A stretch of 37,738 bases of DNA from a virus. This document shows, in pieces, positions 1 through 7,345 of the stretch; position 1 is the stretch's first letter; the number at the start of each line of letters is the position of its first letter. Below the pieces are notes generated by a model. It did not search any database and had not been told where the DNA came from. It saw only the letters and a program-made list of their open reading frames with translations. The stretch spans positions 1 to 37,738 of the IMG/VR virus record IMGVR_UViG_3300047319_000436; one strand, 5' to 3'. Position numbers and translations under genes: made by a program.

Positions 1-249
1 CGCAACGCGATCCAAAAACTGTATGGCTTTACCCGCGAGCAAAAGAAAGCCGAGTTGGTGCGGTTAATCGATCTTGGTGCAGCGAACATAACAGATCTCA
101 TTCAGGAGAGTGGATTTTCCAAAAACGATGTTTACGAATTAACACGAGAGCTAGCGACGGAGAAGAGGATACGTGAGGCGGTTATGATGTCAATAGGCGG
201 CAATGGCGTTGGTCGGCCAACAGTTTGCTACTTTTCAATCGAAAAGTAA
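1..249 (+). CDS. C-terminal part of an early protein with winged-helix-like end (5' truncated)
   Basis: The reading frame is open from the first base to the TAA at 247-249, so the gene enters from outside the window. The 82 visible residues are mainly helical and end in a pattern typical of a winged helix: an ITDLIQESGFSKNDVYELTR helix-turn-helix, then a short basic stretch and a VGRPTVCYFS beta-wing. Such modules occur at the C-termini of phage primases, helicases and regulators, but the rest of the protein is missing and I cannot choose among these. A TTG at 55 or GTG at 58 could start a 63-64 residue protein, but the codons upstream also look coding, so truncation is more likely. Confidence 0.6.
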   Translation, partial: RNAIQKLYGFTREQKKAELVRLIDLGAANITDLIQESGFSKNDVYELTRELATEKRIREAVMMSIGGNGVGRPTVCYFSIEK

Positions 250-257
250 GCAAAATC

Positions 258-274
258 ACCTTTTTACCCCCCTA
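258..274 (+). repeat. 17-bp repeat, copy 1
   Basis: The sequence ACCTTTTTACCCCCCTA lies 8 bases after the stop codon of the first gene and 41 bases before the endolysin start. An exact second copy is at 9494-9510, again just after a stop codon and before a gene with a longer than usual leader. Here, but not in copy 2, it is followed by AAAGG, which could pair with CCTTT in a weak hairpin. Its placement suggests a regulatory site shared by two transcription units; the function is unknown. Confidence 0.6.
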
Positions 275-314
275 AAAGGCAATCAATTCATGAAAAAAGT
301 ATGATTTCGGCGGT

Positions 315-1202
315 ATGAAAACGAGCCCATACGGTGTCAAACAGATAGCTAAACGTGAAGGCTCGGTGCTTCATGTTTACAAGGATTCCAAAGGACTGCC
401 CACAGCCGGCGTCGGCCATTTACTTTCGGCTGGCGAAAATCAGCTTTATCCCGTCGGCTCCAAGATCACGCAGGCCCAAAGCGATGATTGGCTGATTACC
501 GATCTCAGGGAAGCCGAAGACGCCGTTAACTCGATCGGCGTGGATCTTACGCAGAATGAGTTCGATGCCCTGGTATCACTGACGTTCAATATCGGCGTTG
601 GTGGATTTGAGCACTCTAGTGTAGCCCGTGAACTCAAGAAAGGGGACAGTAAAATGGTCGTGGCAAGTGCCATTCTTTTGTGGGACAAGCCTCCGGAGAT
701 ACGGGGCCGGCGGCGCACCGAGTACAACCAATTCTTAACACCCTATAAACAAGTTTCGGCGGCGGTAGCATCCGATAATCCTACAAACGATAGCGTCATA
801 TCTGACGCAACTAGCGATCCGCTACAAAGTGATACGTCAGGAACGCCGCCGCCGATCACTACATCAGTCGAAAAGGTAGAGTCACAGGCCACGCAAACAG
901 ATTCCACGACCTCGGTCACGCAAACGACCGTTACAGCAGAACAGCCGAAAGGCGATGGCCCCGAGGTCATGCCAACGCAAATATCGCAAAACGGACCACT
1001 TGCCAAGTGGCTTGTCGGTAGCGGCATTGGTACGACTATTGGGGGCTCGGTTCTTGGTTGGCTTACGGGACATCTGGATTCTACAGCTATCATCGTGCTC
1101 GCCGTTGTTTTCCTGATATGCGTTTTAATATTTCGGGGAACGATCACGGACGCCATACGGATGCAGACAGCGGCGAATCCAGATATGAAAAATGTGAGTT
1201 AG
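315..1202 (+). CDS. Endolysin, T4-type lysozyme (GH24) with C-terminal membrane anchor
   Basis: Residues 1-145 form a phage lysozyme of the GH24 family, which cleaves the glycan strands of peptidoglycan at the end of infection. The catalytic triad spacing is visible: Glu15 (REG), Asp24 (YKDSKG) and Thr30 (TAGVGH), followed by the FDALVSLTFNIGVG helix and the RGRRRTEYNQF motif typical of the family. Residues about 145-225 are a Pro/Thr/Ser-rich linker. Residues about 235-275 contain two hydrophobic segments, the second (STAIIVLAVVFLICVLIF) a clear transmembrane helix. The protein is therefore about twice the size of a soluble phage lysozyme and membrane-tethered at its C-terminus rather than by an N-terminal SAR signal. 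It heads the lysis region. Confidence 0.9.
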   Translation: MKTSPYGVKQIAKREGSVLHVYKDSKGLPTAGVGHLLSAGENQLYPVGSKITQAQSDDWLITDLREAEDAVNSIGVDLTQNEFDALVSLTFNIGVGGFEHSSVARELKKGDSKMVVASAILLWDKPPEIRGRRRTEYNQFLTPYKQVSAAVASDNPTNDSVISDATSDPLQSDTSGTPPPITTSVEKVESQATQTDSTTSVTQTTVTAEQPKGDGPEVMPTQISQNGPLAKWLVGSGIGTTIGGSVLGWLTGHLDSTAIIVLAVVFLICVLIFRGTITDAIRMQTAANPDMKNVS

Positions 1203-1206
1203 CAAT

Positions 1207-1569
1207 ATGAACGGACATCAGCAGCATCAGCATATTGAAATCGGTTTTTCGAGCGAGGTGATGGCTCTACTCGGAGGAGTTCTCAACATCCATCAGCAAT
1301 TAAACTCAATTGAAAGGAAGGTAGATAAAATTATGGCAACACAGGCAGAATTTGACGCTCAGATACAGGCAGCCAACGACAAATTGGACGCCCTCGGAGT
1401 CGCTATCCAGGCAGAGGCCGATCAGGTAGCGGCAGCAATCGCAGCACTTCCCGCAGGCGTAGATACGTCCGCACTTGATGGCGTGGTTACACGGCTCGGA
1501 GCGGCAGCGGATTCAGTAGGCAACATCTTTACACCGCCAGATACGACACCGGCAGAACCCGCACCGTAA
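1207..1569 (+). CDS. Small coiled-coil protein of the lysis region
   Basis: This 120-residue protein begins with a His/Gln-rich stretch (MNGHQQHQHIEIGF), continues as a long amphipathic coiled coil (residues about 20-85) and ends in a Pro/Thr-rich tail (TPPDTTPAEPAP). There is no clear transmembrane segment. It starts 4 bases after the endolysin stop and overlaps the next gene by one base, so it belongs to the same transcript. I do not recognise the family. The alternative Ala/Gln content and the coiled coil fit a small structural or accessory protein; no enzymatic motif is visible. Confidence 0.6.
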   Translation: MNGHQQHQHIEIGFSSEVMALLGGVLNIHQQLNSIERKVDKIMATQAEFDAQIQAANDKLDALGVAIQAEADQVAAAIAALPAGVDTSALDGVVTRLGAAADSVGNIFTPPDTTPAEPAP

Positions 1570-1979
1570 TGATCAAACTCGACTGGGGCAACATCTGGGC
1601 GAGCATCACCAGCAAGACGGGGCTGATCATTATCGGCCTCGTCGGGCTGCTTTTGCTTGGTTGGTGGCTGATCACAGCGGGCGAATCGTGGTACAGCACG
1701 CGGCAGATCGATAAGTTGAAAGCAAACGTCAACACCGCATTGAAAGCCGTCAACGCAGCCCAAGCTAATGTTCAACAGGACAAGATAGACGAGGCGGTAA
1801 AGCTCGAGGAAGTGAAAGCGGCCACGAATCAATACGTCGAGGCGGTCAACGCCACGGACACAGCGAGGGCCGAGACGAATCGGGCATTGACGAATCTATC
1901 AAACGCTGTAAACGCGAATCATCCGGTTAATATCACGGCTGATGATCTTCAAAAGCGATTAGACGAGTTGGATAAGTAA
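1569..1979 (+). CDS. Membrane-anchored coiled-coil protein, possible inner-membrane spanin-like protein
   Basis: The 136-residue product has one N-terminal transmembrane helix (residues about 18-36, TGLIIIGLVGLLLLGWWLI) followed by about 90 residues of Ala/Asn/Glu-rich coiled coil. That topology (short cytoplasmic N-terminus, one membrane span, long periplasmic coiled coil) is the one used by phage i-spanins, which help disrupt the outer membrane after lysozyme action. The position right after the endolysin supports the idea. I see no sequence-specific spanin signature, so the assignment is an inference from topology and context. Its start overlaps the stop of the gene before it. Confidence 0.55.
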   Translation: MIKLDWGNIWASITSKTGLIIIGLVGLLLLGWWLITAGESWYSTRQIDKLKANVNTALKAVNAAQANVQQDKIDEAVKLEEVKAATNQYVEAVNATDTARAETNRALTNLSNAVNANHPVNITADDLQKRLDELDK

Positions 1980-1981
1980 AC

Positions 1982-2170
1982 ATGGCAGAAACAGGGCTTG
2001 AAAACTTAATTCGAGGGGACGGCTCTAGCAGTAACGCTGGTTGCGTCGGGCCGGCTATCGCGAGCCTCGTTTTTATGCTCGTGTTGCTAGTGGGACTCGG
2101 ATTGCTTGCTTCGTATTGCAGTCCGGCTCCAGCCGATAATTCAAATCAGGAATCAACCCATCAGCGATGA
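1982..2170 (+). CDS. Small single-span membrane protein
   Basis: A 62-residue protein with a single strongly hydrophobic segment (residues about 24-45) ending in LLASYC, then a short polar tail. The Cys after the hydrophobic segment recalls a lipoprotein, but the sequence before it (LASYC) does not fit a standard lipobox and the segment is too far from the N-terminus for an ordinary signal peptide. It begins 2 bases after the previous stop and overlaps the next gene by 4 bases (ATGA-type overlap). It could be a holin-like or spanin-partner protein; the family is not recognised. Confidence 0.5.
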   Translation: MAETGLENLIRGDGSSSNAGCVGPAIASLVFMLVLLVGLGLLASYCSPAPADNSNQESTHQR

Positions 2171-2604
2171 AAATATTTTTAATCATCGTCATTCTGTTAT
2201 TCGCTGGCCTGTCGATCAATGCGCAATGCACGACTCAAGCCGGCTATGTCTGCATCACGCAAGCCGCGGCTAATGACATTGCAAAGAACCTGGACGAACT
2301 AAAGGCCGCTCGAGATGTCATCGCGAAATTCACAGCAGAACGATCAGCAACAGATGCCGAGCGACAAGCGGCAACTGTATTACTGAAAGCCGCCAACGAC
2401 GCCCTCGATACGCTCGCTAAAGGCATTGCCGATCGCGAGAAGTTAATCGATCTTCAAGCTAAGACGCTCCAGCTCTATGCGGATCTGGTCGAGAAGATGA
2501 CGGCCAAGTTAAACGCCCCAAAGTCAGCATGGGCGAAGTTTGTGGAAGCTGTGGAAAAGATAGCAATTTTAGCCCTCGGAATTTCTATTGGTCGCGGTTT
2601 ATAA
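2167..2604 (+). CDS. Exported coiled-coil protein of the lysis region
   Basis: The 145-residue product starts with a good Sec signal peptide (MKIFLIIVILLFAGLSINA, probable cleavage before Gln20-Cys21). A long Ala/Lys/Asp-rich coiled coil follows (residues about 32-115), and the protein ends in a moderately hydrophobic helix (IAILALGISIGRGL). Its location in a run of membrane proteins after the endolysin suggests a periplasmic role in lysis, possibly as the partner of the coiled-coil membrane protein at 1569. No known family is recognised. Confidence 0.55.
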   Translation: MKIFLIIVILLFAGLSINAQCTTQAGYVCITQAAANDIAKNLDELKAARDVIAKFTAERSATDAERQAATVLLKAANDALDTLAKGIADREKLIDLQAKTLQLYADLVEKMTAKLNAPKSAWAKFVEAVEKIAILALGISIGRGL

Positions 2605-2608
2605 CAGT

Positions 2609-2720
2609 TTTGCGTTCAGGTCATGGCAGATAATTCCGACCTGATTTAGTGGGAAACAACAACAAAACACGTGTTACGTATGCATCCGTGAGCCGAGTAC
2701 GTTGGAAACCTGAACGCAAA
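2609..2720. repeat. 112-bp element bounded by 13-bp perfect inverted repeats
   Basis: The arms TTTGCGTTCAGGT (2609-2621) and ACCTGAACGCAAA (2708-2720) are perfect inverted complements 86 bases apart, in the only sizeable gap of the lysis region (2605-2904). No protein longer than a few codons is encoded inside. The interior has further local symmetry (an ACACGTGT palindrome and two GGAAAC boxes). It could be a structured RNA closed by a 13-bp stem, or a very small miniature inverted-repeat element. I see no clear target-site duplication and no U-tract that would make it a terminator. Confidence 0.55.
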
Positions 2721-2728
2721 TTGAACTA

Positions 2729-2842
2729 ATGCAGCGCATGAACCATAGGAAAACAGTTGATGCGATATTTATGATTTTGGAGATTACCGCCTGGGGCGGA
2801 TTGATTTATCTGGCATGGCAATTGTTAGCGTCAATGTCGTGA
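2729..2842 (+). CDS. 37-residue single-span membrane protein
   Basis: ATG at 2729 opens a 37-codon frame ending in TGA. The protein has a basic N-terminus (MQRMNHRKTVDA) and one membrane helix with tryptophans at its ends (IFMILEITAWGGLIYLAW). It lies between the inverted-repeat element and the gene at 2905, in a region otherwise without genes, and resembles the short membrane proteins around it. No strong ribosome binding site is seen, which lowers confidence. A tiny holin-like or antiholin-like role is possible but unproven. Confidence 0.4.
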   Translation: MQRMNHRKTVDAIFMILEITAWGGLIYLAWQLLASMS

Positions 2843-2904
2843 TAAATATGCAGAGTGTGTAGAAAGTGCTGATCGCCTTATTCAGCGGAAGGTAAGGAGG
2901 CAGC

Positions 2905-3378
2905 ATGGTACAAGGGAAGAAGAGTGTTATGGCTGATGGGCAAGACGCAGCAAAGGTCGTGGTATATCCGCCGTTATGGTCTGCCTCGCTTAATAGCGAG
3001 GGCGACTCGGAAATACGTAAAGCGTCATGGTTCAAACAGAAACTCTACGATGTGGGGATATTTGATATGAGCGGATCTCCCAAAGATACCGGCATTCGGC
3101 TCAATTATTCAACGGCGATCTTTTACATCATGCTATTGACAGCGGTGGCCGGTGGATGGGTATGGACCTGGCAAACGGCGAAGCAGGTCGGTATCGATCA
3201 GCAAAAAATAGCAGATGATCAGGAAAAGCAGAATATGCTCATCGAGCAAATGAAGCAACAGATAATTAGTGCTCAAGCGGACGCCGCCGAGGCTAAGAAA
3301 TTCGGCATTTACGCAGCGGCGGGCGCCGATGAACAGAACGGCCACAAGCCTAATCAACAAAAACAGGAGAAAAAATAA
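2905..3378 (+). CDS. Membrane protein with central span and C-terminal coiled coil
   Basis: A strong ribosome binding site (AAGGAGG) lies just before the ATG. The 157-residue product has a soluble N-terminal part (residues 1-68), one transmembrane helix (about 70-88, STAIFYIMLLTAVAGGWVW) and a Gln/Glu/Lys-rich coiled coil (about 92-130) with a polar tail. It is cotranscribed with the genes that follow (2-base gap to the next start). Membrane span plus coiled coil again fits an accessory lysis or envelope function; the family is not recognised. A second possible start, eight codons downstream (2929), would remove only the first residues. Confidence 0.6.
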   Translation: MVQGKKSVMADGQDAAKVVVYPPLWSASLNSEGDSEIRKASWFKQKLYDVGIFDMSGSPKDTGIRLNYSTAIFYIMLLTAVAGGWVWTWQTAKQVGIDQQKIADDQEKQNMLIEQMKQQIISAQADAAEAKKFGIYAAAGADEQNGHKPNQQKQEKK

Positions 3379-3380
3379 CC

Positions 3381-3632
3381 ATGCCCCATATTCTCAGCGA
3401 GATGCTCGACAAGATAGACATGATGGCCGGAGATGCCTCGGCCGGAGCGTTAATAGATCTACGCGTGGCCGTTGTTGCCGGCGATGCGTCACTGTCAGGC
3501 TTCGGCAATCATACGCGTATGCACGCTAAACTGAACGAGATACAAACGTGGCTGGTCGATAACTCGACAAGCTCGCTCGGGGCGGCCGATACAGTAACAG
3601 GCTATACGGGCGAACTTGATGCTTTGATGTAG
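3381..3632 (+). CDS. Hypothetical protein, 83 aa
   Basis: The gene starts 2 bases after the previous stop, with the AGGAGA of the preceding gene's end acting as ribosome binding site. The 83-residue product has no membrane segment; it contains two similar stretches (MMAGDASAGALID and VVAGDASLSGFGN) that may be an internal duplication, then a KLNEIQTWLVDN helix. The function is unknown. It sits within the lysis region between two membrane-protein genes. Confidence 0.5.
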   Translation: MPHILSEMLDKIDMMAGDASAGALIDLRVAVVAGDASLSGFGNHTRMHAKLNEIQTWLVDNSTSSLGAADTVTGYTGELDALM

Positions 3633-3653
3633 TTTGATATTTGAATAACGGCG

Positions 3654-4133
3654 ATGCCCAACGGTCCCGATTGGACAATTGAAGCCTATATAGCTCATAT
3701 CGAGGCGTTGCGTGACGCTGCACGGCAGTTTCAACTCGAACGTGATCTGCGGTATCAGGAGCGATTCGAAGCTCAGGAGAAGGCTCTACGGGTCGCCCTC
3801 GCTAATATCAATGACCAAGTTGCGAAAAGTGACCAGTCATATAATCTTCGGTTCGATCAGGTCAACGAATGGCGGCGAACTTACTCAGATCTTGTGACCG
3901 GCACAATGTTACGAAGCGAGATCGAACAGCGGTTCATATCGATAGAATCGAAATTTGAGCAGAGATGGGCGAGCAACGATTCTAAGATCGACGAGATCGC
4001 CGGCAGATTGGACCGCACGGATGGCAGGTCGGCGAGCTTGAGTGCGACAAAGGTCAATGTACTCGCCGCATTAGCAATTCTCGGGACGGTCGCCGGCATC
4101 ATTGGAACGATCGCAGCGATTCTTGGTAAATAA
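3654..4133 (+). CDS. Coiled-coil protein with C-terminal transmembrane anchor
   Basis: The 159-residue product is a long charged coiled coil (residues about 10-125; many Glu, Arg and Gln in heptads) ending in a hydrophobic, Gly/Ala-rich helix (about 136-157, VLAALAILGTVAGIIGTIAAIL). This tail-anchored architecture is common among phage proteins encoded next to holins. The following gene starts 9 bases later, after a good ribosome binding site. I infer a membrane or lysis role from topology and position only. Confidence 0.6.
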   Translation: MPNGPDWTIEAYIAHIEALRDAARQFQLERDLRYQERFEAQEKALRVALANINDQVAKSDQSYNLRFDQVNEWRRTYSDLVTGTMLRSEIEQRFISIESKFEQRWASNDSKIDEIAGRLDRTDGRSASLSATKVNVLAALAILGTVAGIIGTIAAILGK

Positions 4134-4142
4134 GGAGATTTT

Positions 4143-4295
4143 ATGAAAGAAGTTGTTCTGTATCTATCGCTGATTATTTGTGTGGTCGGCGGGCTTTTGT
4201 TTTTAGTCTTAAAGAGTCCGGGTCAGGCTGATTACAAAGCTTTAGCGAAGGATATGTTTTGGGTGGGACTGCTCGCCTTTCTGTTATCGAAATAA
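4143..4295 (+). CDS. 50-residue protein with two membrane segments, holin candidate
   Basis: ATG at 4143 follows AAGGAGAT at a good spacing and opens a 50-codon frame ending in TAA at 4293-4295, directly abutting the next ATG. The protein has two hydrophobic stretches (YLSLIICVVGGLLFLVL and MFWVGLLAFLLS) separated by a short polar loop containing KSPGQADYKALAKD. Two short spans with a charged loop is the topology of class II holins, and an endolysin is encoded in the same cluster. Several other small membrane proteins here compete for the holin role. Confidence 0.6.
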   Translation: MKEVVLYLSLIICVVGGLLFLVLKSPGQADYKALAKDMFWVGLLAFLLSK

Positions 4296-4901
4296 ATGCC
4301 GATACCGCTTACTTTCAAGATCCTGCAAAAGCCGCCAAGTGCCGCCGAATTTGACAAACAAACGCGGTTCGGCACTGCAGTCGGGCTTACGGCCACGGCC
4401 AAACAAGGGCAAGAGGCCGTGTTCGGTGCCCTTCGGGGCCTTTTCACTTTACGCGGCTCGTGGTTTCAGCAACAGAACAAGTTCGGCATCAAGGTCAAAC
4501 CGGCGACAAAGACGGACCTAGCTGCCGAAGTGCGAACGCAGGCCGACTGGCTGCTCAAACAGATCCACGGCGGCGACGTTTTCCCCTATAAAAATTTTCT
4601 CGCAATCCCGACGGAAAATGTTCGCCGCAGGAAATCGACGCAGATTATCCCGAGGGCACAGCGGCCGAAGAATTTGCTCAATGCGTTCGTGGTCAAGAGC
4701 CGCAAATCGGGCGTCAGTGTCCTTATGCAGCGAAGAGGCCGCGGCAAGAACAAAGGTCTCGTAGCGATGTATATTCTGGTGAAAAAGGTTCGAATAAAGC
4801 CGACGGATGCGTTCTATAACCCGATCTCGAAGGTAGTACAACGTCGCGGAGCACAAAACATCCTTGATGGCATCGAAAGGGCATTCGCAACTGCAAAATG
4901 A
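4296..4901 (+). CDS. Possible tail-completion / minor tail protein (gpZ-like)
   Basis: The 201-residue, strongly basic protein contains a region rich in Lys/Arg and a C-terminal half with the pattern LVAMYILVKKVRIKPTDAF followed by an amphipathic helix. This resembles phage neck or tail-completion proteins of the gpZ or gp10 type in size and style (lambda gpZ is about 190 residues). If correct, it is displaced: in lambda Z lies between FII and U, whereas here it precedes the terminase genes. The start abuts the stop of the 50-residue protein, and its end overlaps the small terminase gene by 4 bases. The assignment is tentative. Confidence 0.35.
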   Translation: MPIPLTFKILQKPPSAAEFDKQTRFGTAVGLTATAKQGQEAVFGALRGLFTLRGSWFQQQNKFGIKVKPATKTDLAAEVRTQADWLLKQIHGGDVFPYKNFLAIPTENVRRRKSTQIIPRAQRPKNLLNAFVVKSRKSGVSVLMQRRGRGKNKGLVAMYILVKKVRIKPTDAFYNPISKVVQRRGAQNILDGIERAFATAK

Positions 4902-5389
4902 ACGGAGTGGCAACAAAAGCACGACCGCAAACTACCGAGCTGCTTTCGATCAGCGAGATCGCCAGGCGGTGCGGGATCCATCGTCAGACCTGTGAATCGC
5001 GGCTCGACGATCTCGGCTATGAGCCAGACGAATCATCGACGGCGAAGCTAAAGCTTTTCCCGTTCGATAACGAGATGCTTTTCGCCATTAAGGCGGCGAA
5101 AGACAGCCTTTCGGCGGCAAAGATCCGCGAAGTCCGGGCATCGTCTCAGCTCAAAGAATTAAAACTTGCTGAGGCCCGCGGGGAACTGGTGCCTATACAT
5201 GAAGCGATCGAGATCGTTCAAAAGATCGTCGGCTCGATCTATCAGGAATTCACTATCCGGCAGCCGAAGCGAATTGCTCCGCGGCTCGCAAAGGCAAAAA
5301 ACGTGACGGCGGTCAAAAAGGTCCTGAAAGCAGACACTGACCGGATAATGAAAGGCCTGAGAGAGAATTTTGAACGGTTTATCACATAG
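4898..5389 (+). CDS. Terminase small subunit, Nu1-like
   Basis: The 163-residue product begins with a helix-turn-helix (LLSISEIARRCGIHRQTCES), followed by a DNA-packaging-type middle region with a long charged helix (residues about 70-110) and a C-terminal segment likely to contact the large subunit. This arrangement matches lambda Nu1 (181 residues), which binds cos sites and recruits GpA. It overlaps the preceding gene by 4 bases and is followed 3 bases later by a GpA-type large subunit, the expected partner. A cos-type packaging mechanism is implied, though I did not locate a cos site. Confidence 0.75.
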   Translation: MNGVATKARPQTTELLSISEIARRCGIHRQTCESRLDDLGYEPDESSTAKLKLFPFDNEMLFAIKAAKDSLSAAKIREVRASSQLKELKLAEARGELVPIHEAIEIVQKIVGSIYQEFTIRQPKRIAPRLAKAKNVTAVKKVLKADTDRIMKGLRENFERFIT

Positions 5390-5392
5390 GAA

Positions 5393-7345
5393 ATGGGCTA
5401 TTCCTCAACAGCACGCAAAGCGGTCAGAACTGGCATCGAGCTCGCGATACCGCATGAGATGTCGACTCCGGAATGGGCTGAGACATATCGCGTCGTTGAT
5501 CGCGGTGCTCGCAAGGGCCGCTGGTCTAACGACACCGTGCCGTTTCTGACCGAGATCATGGCGGCGGCGGACGACCCGGCCGTGCGTGAGATCGTCTTTC
5601 AAAAATCTTCGCAGGTGGGCGGCTCCGAGGTGATCAATAACATCATCGGCAAACGCATCCATCTCGCACCGACGCAGATCGGTTATGTCGCTGAAAAAGA
5701 AGACAAGGCAACCGCCTGGACGCAAGAGTCCTTCGACTCGATGGTGCGTGCAACGCCCGAGCTTTACAGGCTGGTCCGCAAAGAGCCCGAGTTCAATAAC
5801 CAGAAGTTCAAAGGCTTCGCTGGCGGCGGTCTTTATATTCTCTGGGCGACGTCGCCCGCCGAGCTCTCATCGCGGCCGCTGCAGGTCATCGCCTTTGATG
5901 AAAAGGCAGCTTACAAACCGACGAAAGAGGGCGACTCGGTAAAGCTCGGCCAGGCACGCCAGAAAACATACGACGGCGAAGAGCTTGTTATTTTTAACTC
6001 AACGCCGCGTCGGTGCGACTGCAATGGCAGCGAGACCTGCGGTGATATCACGCACGACTATGCACGCGGCGATCAGCGAGAGTTCTATGTCGCGTGTCCG
6101 CATTGTGACGAGTTTCAGACGCTGAAATTCGGCGGCAAAGACTGTGCTTTTGGGCTGAAATGGGACCCGGAAACACCCGAGACGCCCTGGTATCTCTGCG
6201 AATACTGTCATGCGGTAATCGAGGAATTCGACCGCGAGGACATGCTGGCAAAAGGTTACTGGCGAGCGTCGCAACCGTTCAACGGTGTCGCGAGTTTTCG
6301 GATAAATCAGCTTTACTCGCCGTTCGTCTCCTGGGGCCGCATGGTCGTCGATTTTCTCGAGGCGGTCAAGTCCGTGCCAAAGCTCGAGGTATTTACAAAC
6401 ACCGTCCTCGGCGACGTCTGGAAACCGATCGAGCAGATCGAGTACGAGCAGCTCGCCTTTAACGTCGAAAGCTATCCGGCCGACGTGCCGCCCGGCGTGC
6501 TCGTGCTGACCGCCGGCGTCGACGTCCAAAAAGACCGCATCGAGTGCGAAGTCGTTGGCTGGGGAAAGAATGACGAGTCCTGGTCAATCGATTATCGCGT
6601 TTTTCAAGGTGAGACAGGCCTCGACGTCGGGACGTCCGACGACGATATCGAGGACGACGGTGAACCGCTCTCGAGCGTTTGGGACGACCTTGCCGATTAT
6701 CTCGCCGGCAGCTTCGCCGGCGACACGTTCCGCGTGCAGTGCGTTTGCATCGACTCGGGCTATCTGACGACGCGTGTTTATAAATTTTGCAAGCAATATT
6801 CACGGCGCCGCTATTTCGCGATCAAGGGTATGTCGGACCCGTTCAAGCCGCTGGTTTCAAAGCCGACGATGTCCGGCCGCAACCCGAAAGTGCGTCTTTT
6901 CCCGATCGGCACCAACGCCGCCAAGGACGAGGTCTTTGCCGCACTCAAAACCGAGAGGCCCGGCCCGAGCTATTGCCACTTTCCGGACCGCCAGCCGTAC
7001 ACCGAGGACGCTCACATGAAACAGCTCTGCAGCGAACGGATGGTAACGCATGTTCGCGGCGGCCGTCCCTATCGTGTTTATGAAAAAGTCGGCCCGAACG
7101 TCCGCAACGAAGCACTCGATGTCCGCGTCTACGCAACCGCCGCCCGAGCGATCCTCAACCCGAACTATGAAGCGATCGCAAAGCGACGACTGCAACACGT
7201 CGAGGCGGCAGACGCGGACATCGCTCAAGATGTCGCCTCAAATGAGGTTGAAAATAACGCAACGCCACCGTCACCAGCGGGAAAGGTCGTTCCGTTTCGA
7301 GGGAGTCTGACAAAGAGCAATCCGTTTAGGGGATATAAACCATGA
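5393..7345 (+). CDS. Terminase large subunit, GpA family
   Basis: The 650-residue product matches lambda GpA (641 residues) in length and layout. The ATPase domain carries a Walker-A-like loop (QKSSQVGGSE, residues about 70-79) and a Walker B with Asp169-Glu170 (LQVIAFDEKAAY). Cysteine pairs near residues 204-211, 234-237 and 268-271 suggest a metal-binding insert. The nuclease domain begins near residue 375 with the family signature TAGVDVQKDRIECEVVGWG. The enzyme cuts concatemeric DNA at cos and drives it into the prohead through the portal. It overlaps the next gene by 4 bases. Confidence 0.95.
   Translation: MGYSSTARKAVRTGIELAIPHEMSTPEWAETYRVVDRGARKGRWSNDTVPFLTEIMAAADDPAVREIVFQKSSQVGGSEVINNIIGKRIHLAPTQIGYVAEKEDKATAWTQESFDSMVRATPELYRLVRKEPEFNNQKFKGFAGGGLYILWATSPAELSSRPLQVIAFDEKAAYKPTKEGDSVKLGQARQKTYDGEELVIFNSTPRRCDCNGSETCGDITHDYARGDQREFYVACPHCDEFQTLKFGGKDCAFGLKWDPETPETPWYLCEYCHAVIEEFDREDMLAKGYWRASQPFNGVASFRINQLYSPFVSWGRMVVDFLEAVKSVPKLEVFTNTVLGDVWKPIEQIEYEQLAFNVESYPADVPPGVLVLTAGVDVQKDRIECEVVGWGKNDESWSIDYRVFQGETGLDVGTSDDDIEDDGEPLSSVWDDLADYLAGSFAGDTFRVQCVCIDSGYLTTRVYKFCKQYSRRRYFAIKGMSDPFKPLVSKPTMSGRNPKVRLFPIGTNAAKDEVFAALKTERPGPSYCHFPDRQPYTEDAHMKQLCSERMVTHVRGGRPYRVYEKVGPNVRNEALDVRVYATAARAILNPNYEAIAKRRLQHVEAADADIAQDVASNEVENNATPPSPAGKVVPFRGSLTKSNPFRGYKP

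Noticed and set aside
2784-3035. Leftward frame of 83 codons overlapping the start of the gene at 2905
   Set aside because: It lies opposite a strong AGGAGG-led coding start and has no binding site or recognisable features.
5405-7228. Several long frames in other phases and on the minus strand within the terminase gene
   Set aside because: They are shadows of a GC-rich coding region: Arg-rich or low-complexity translations, no binding sites, and full overlap with a clear GpA gene.
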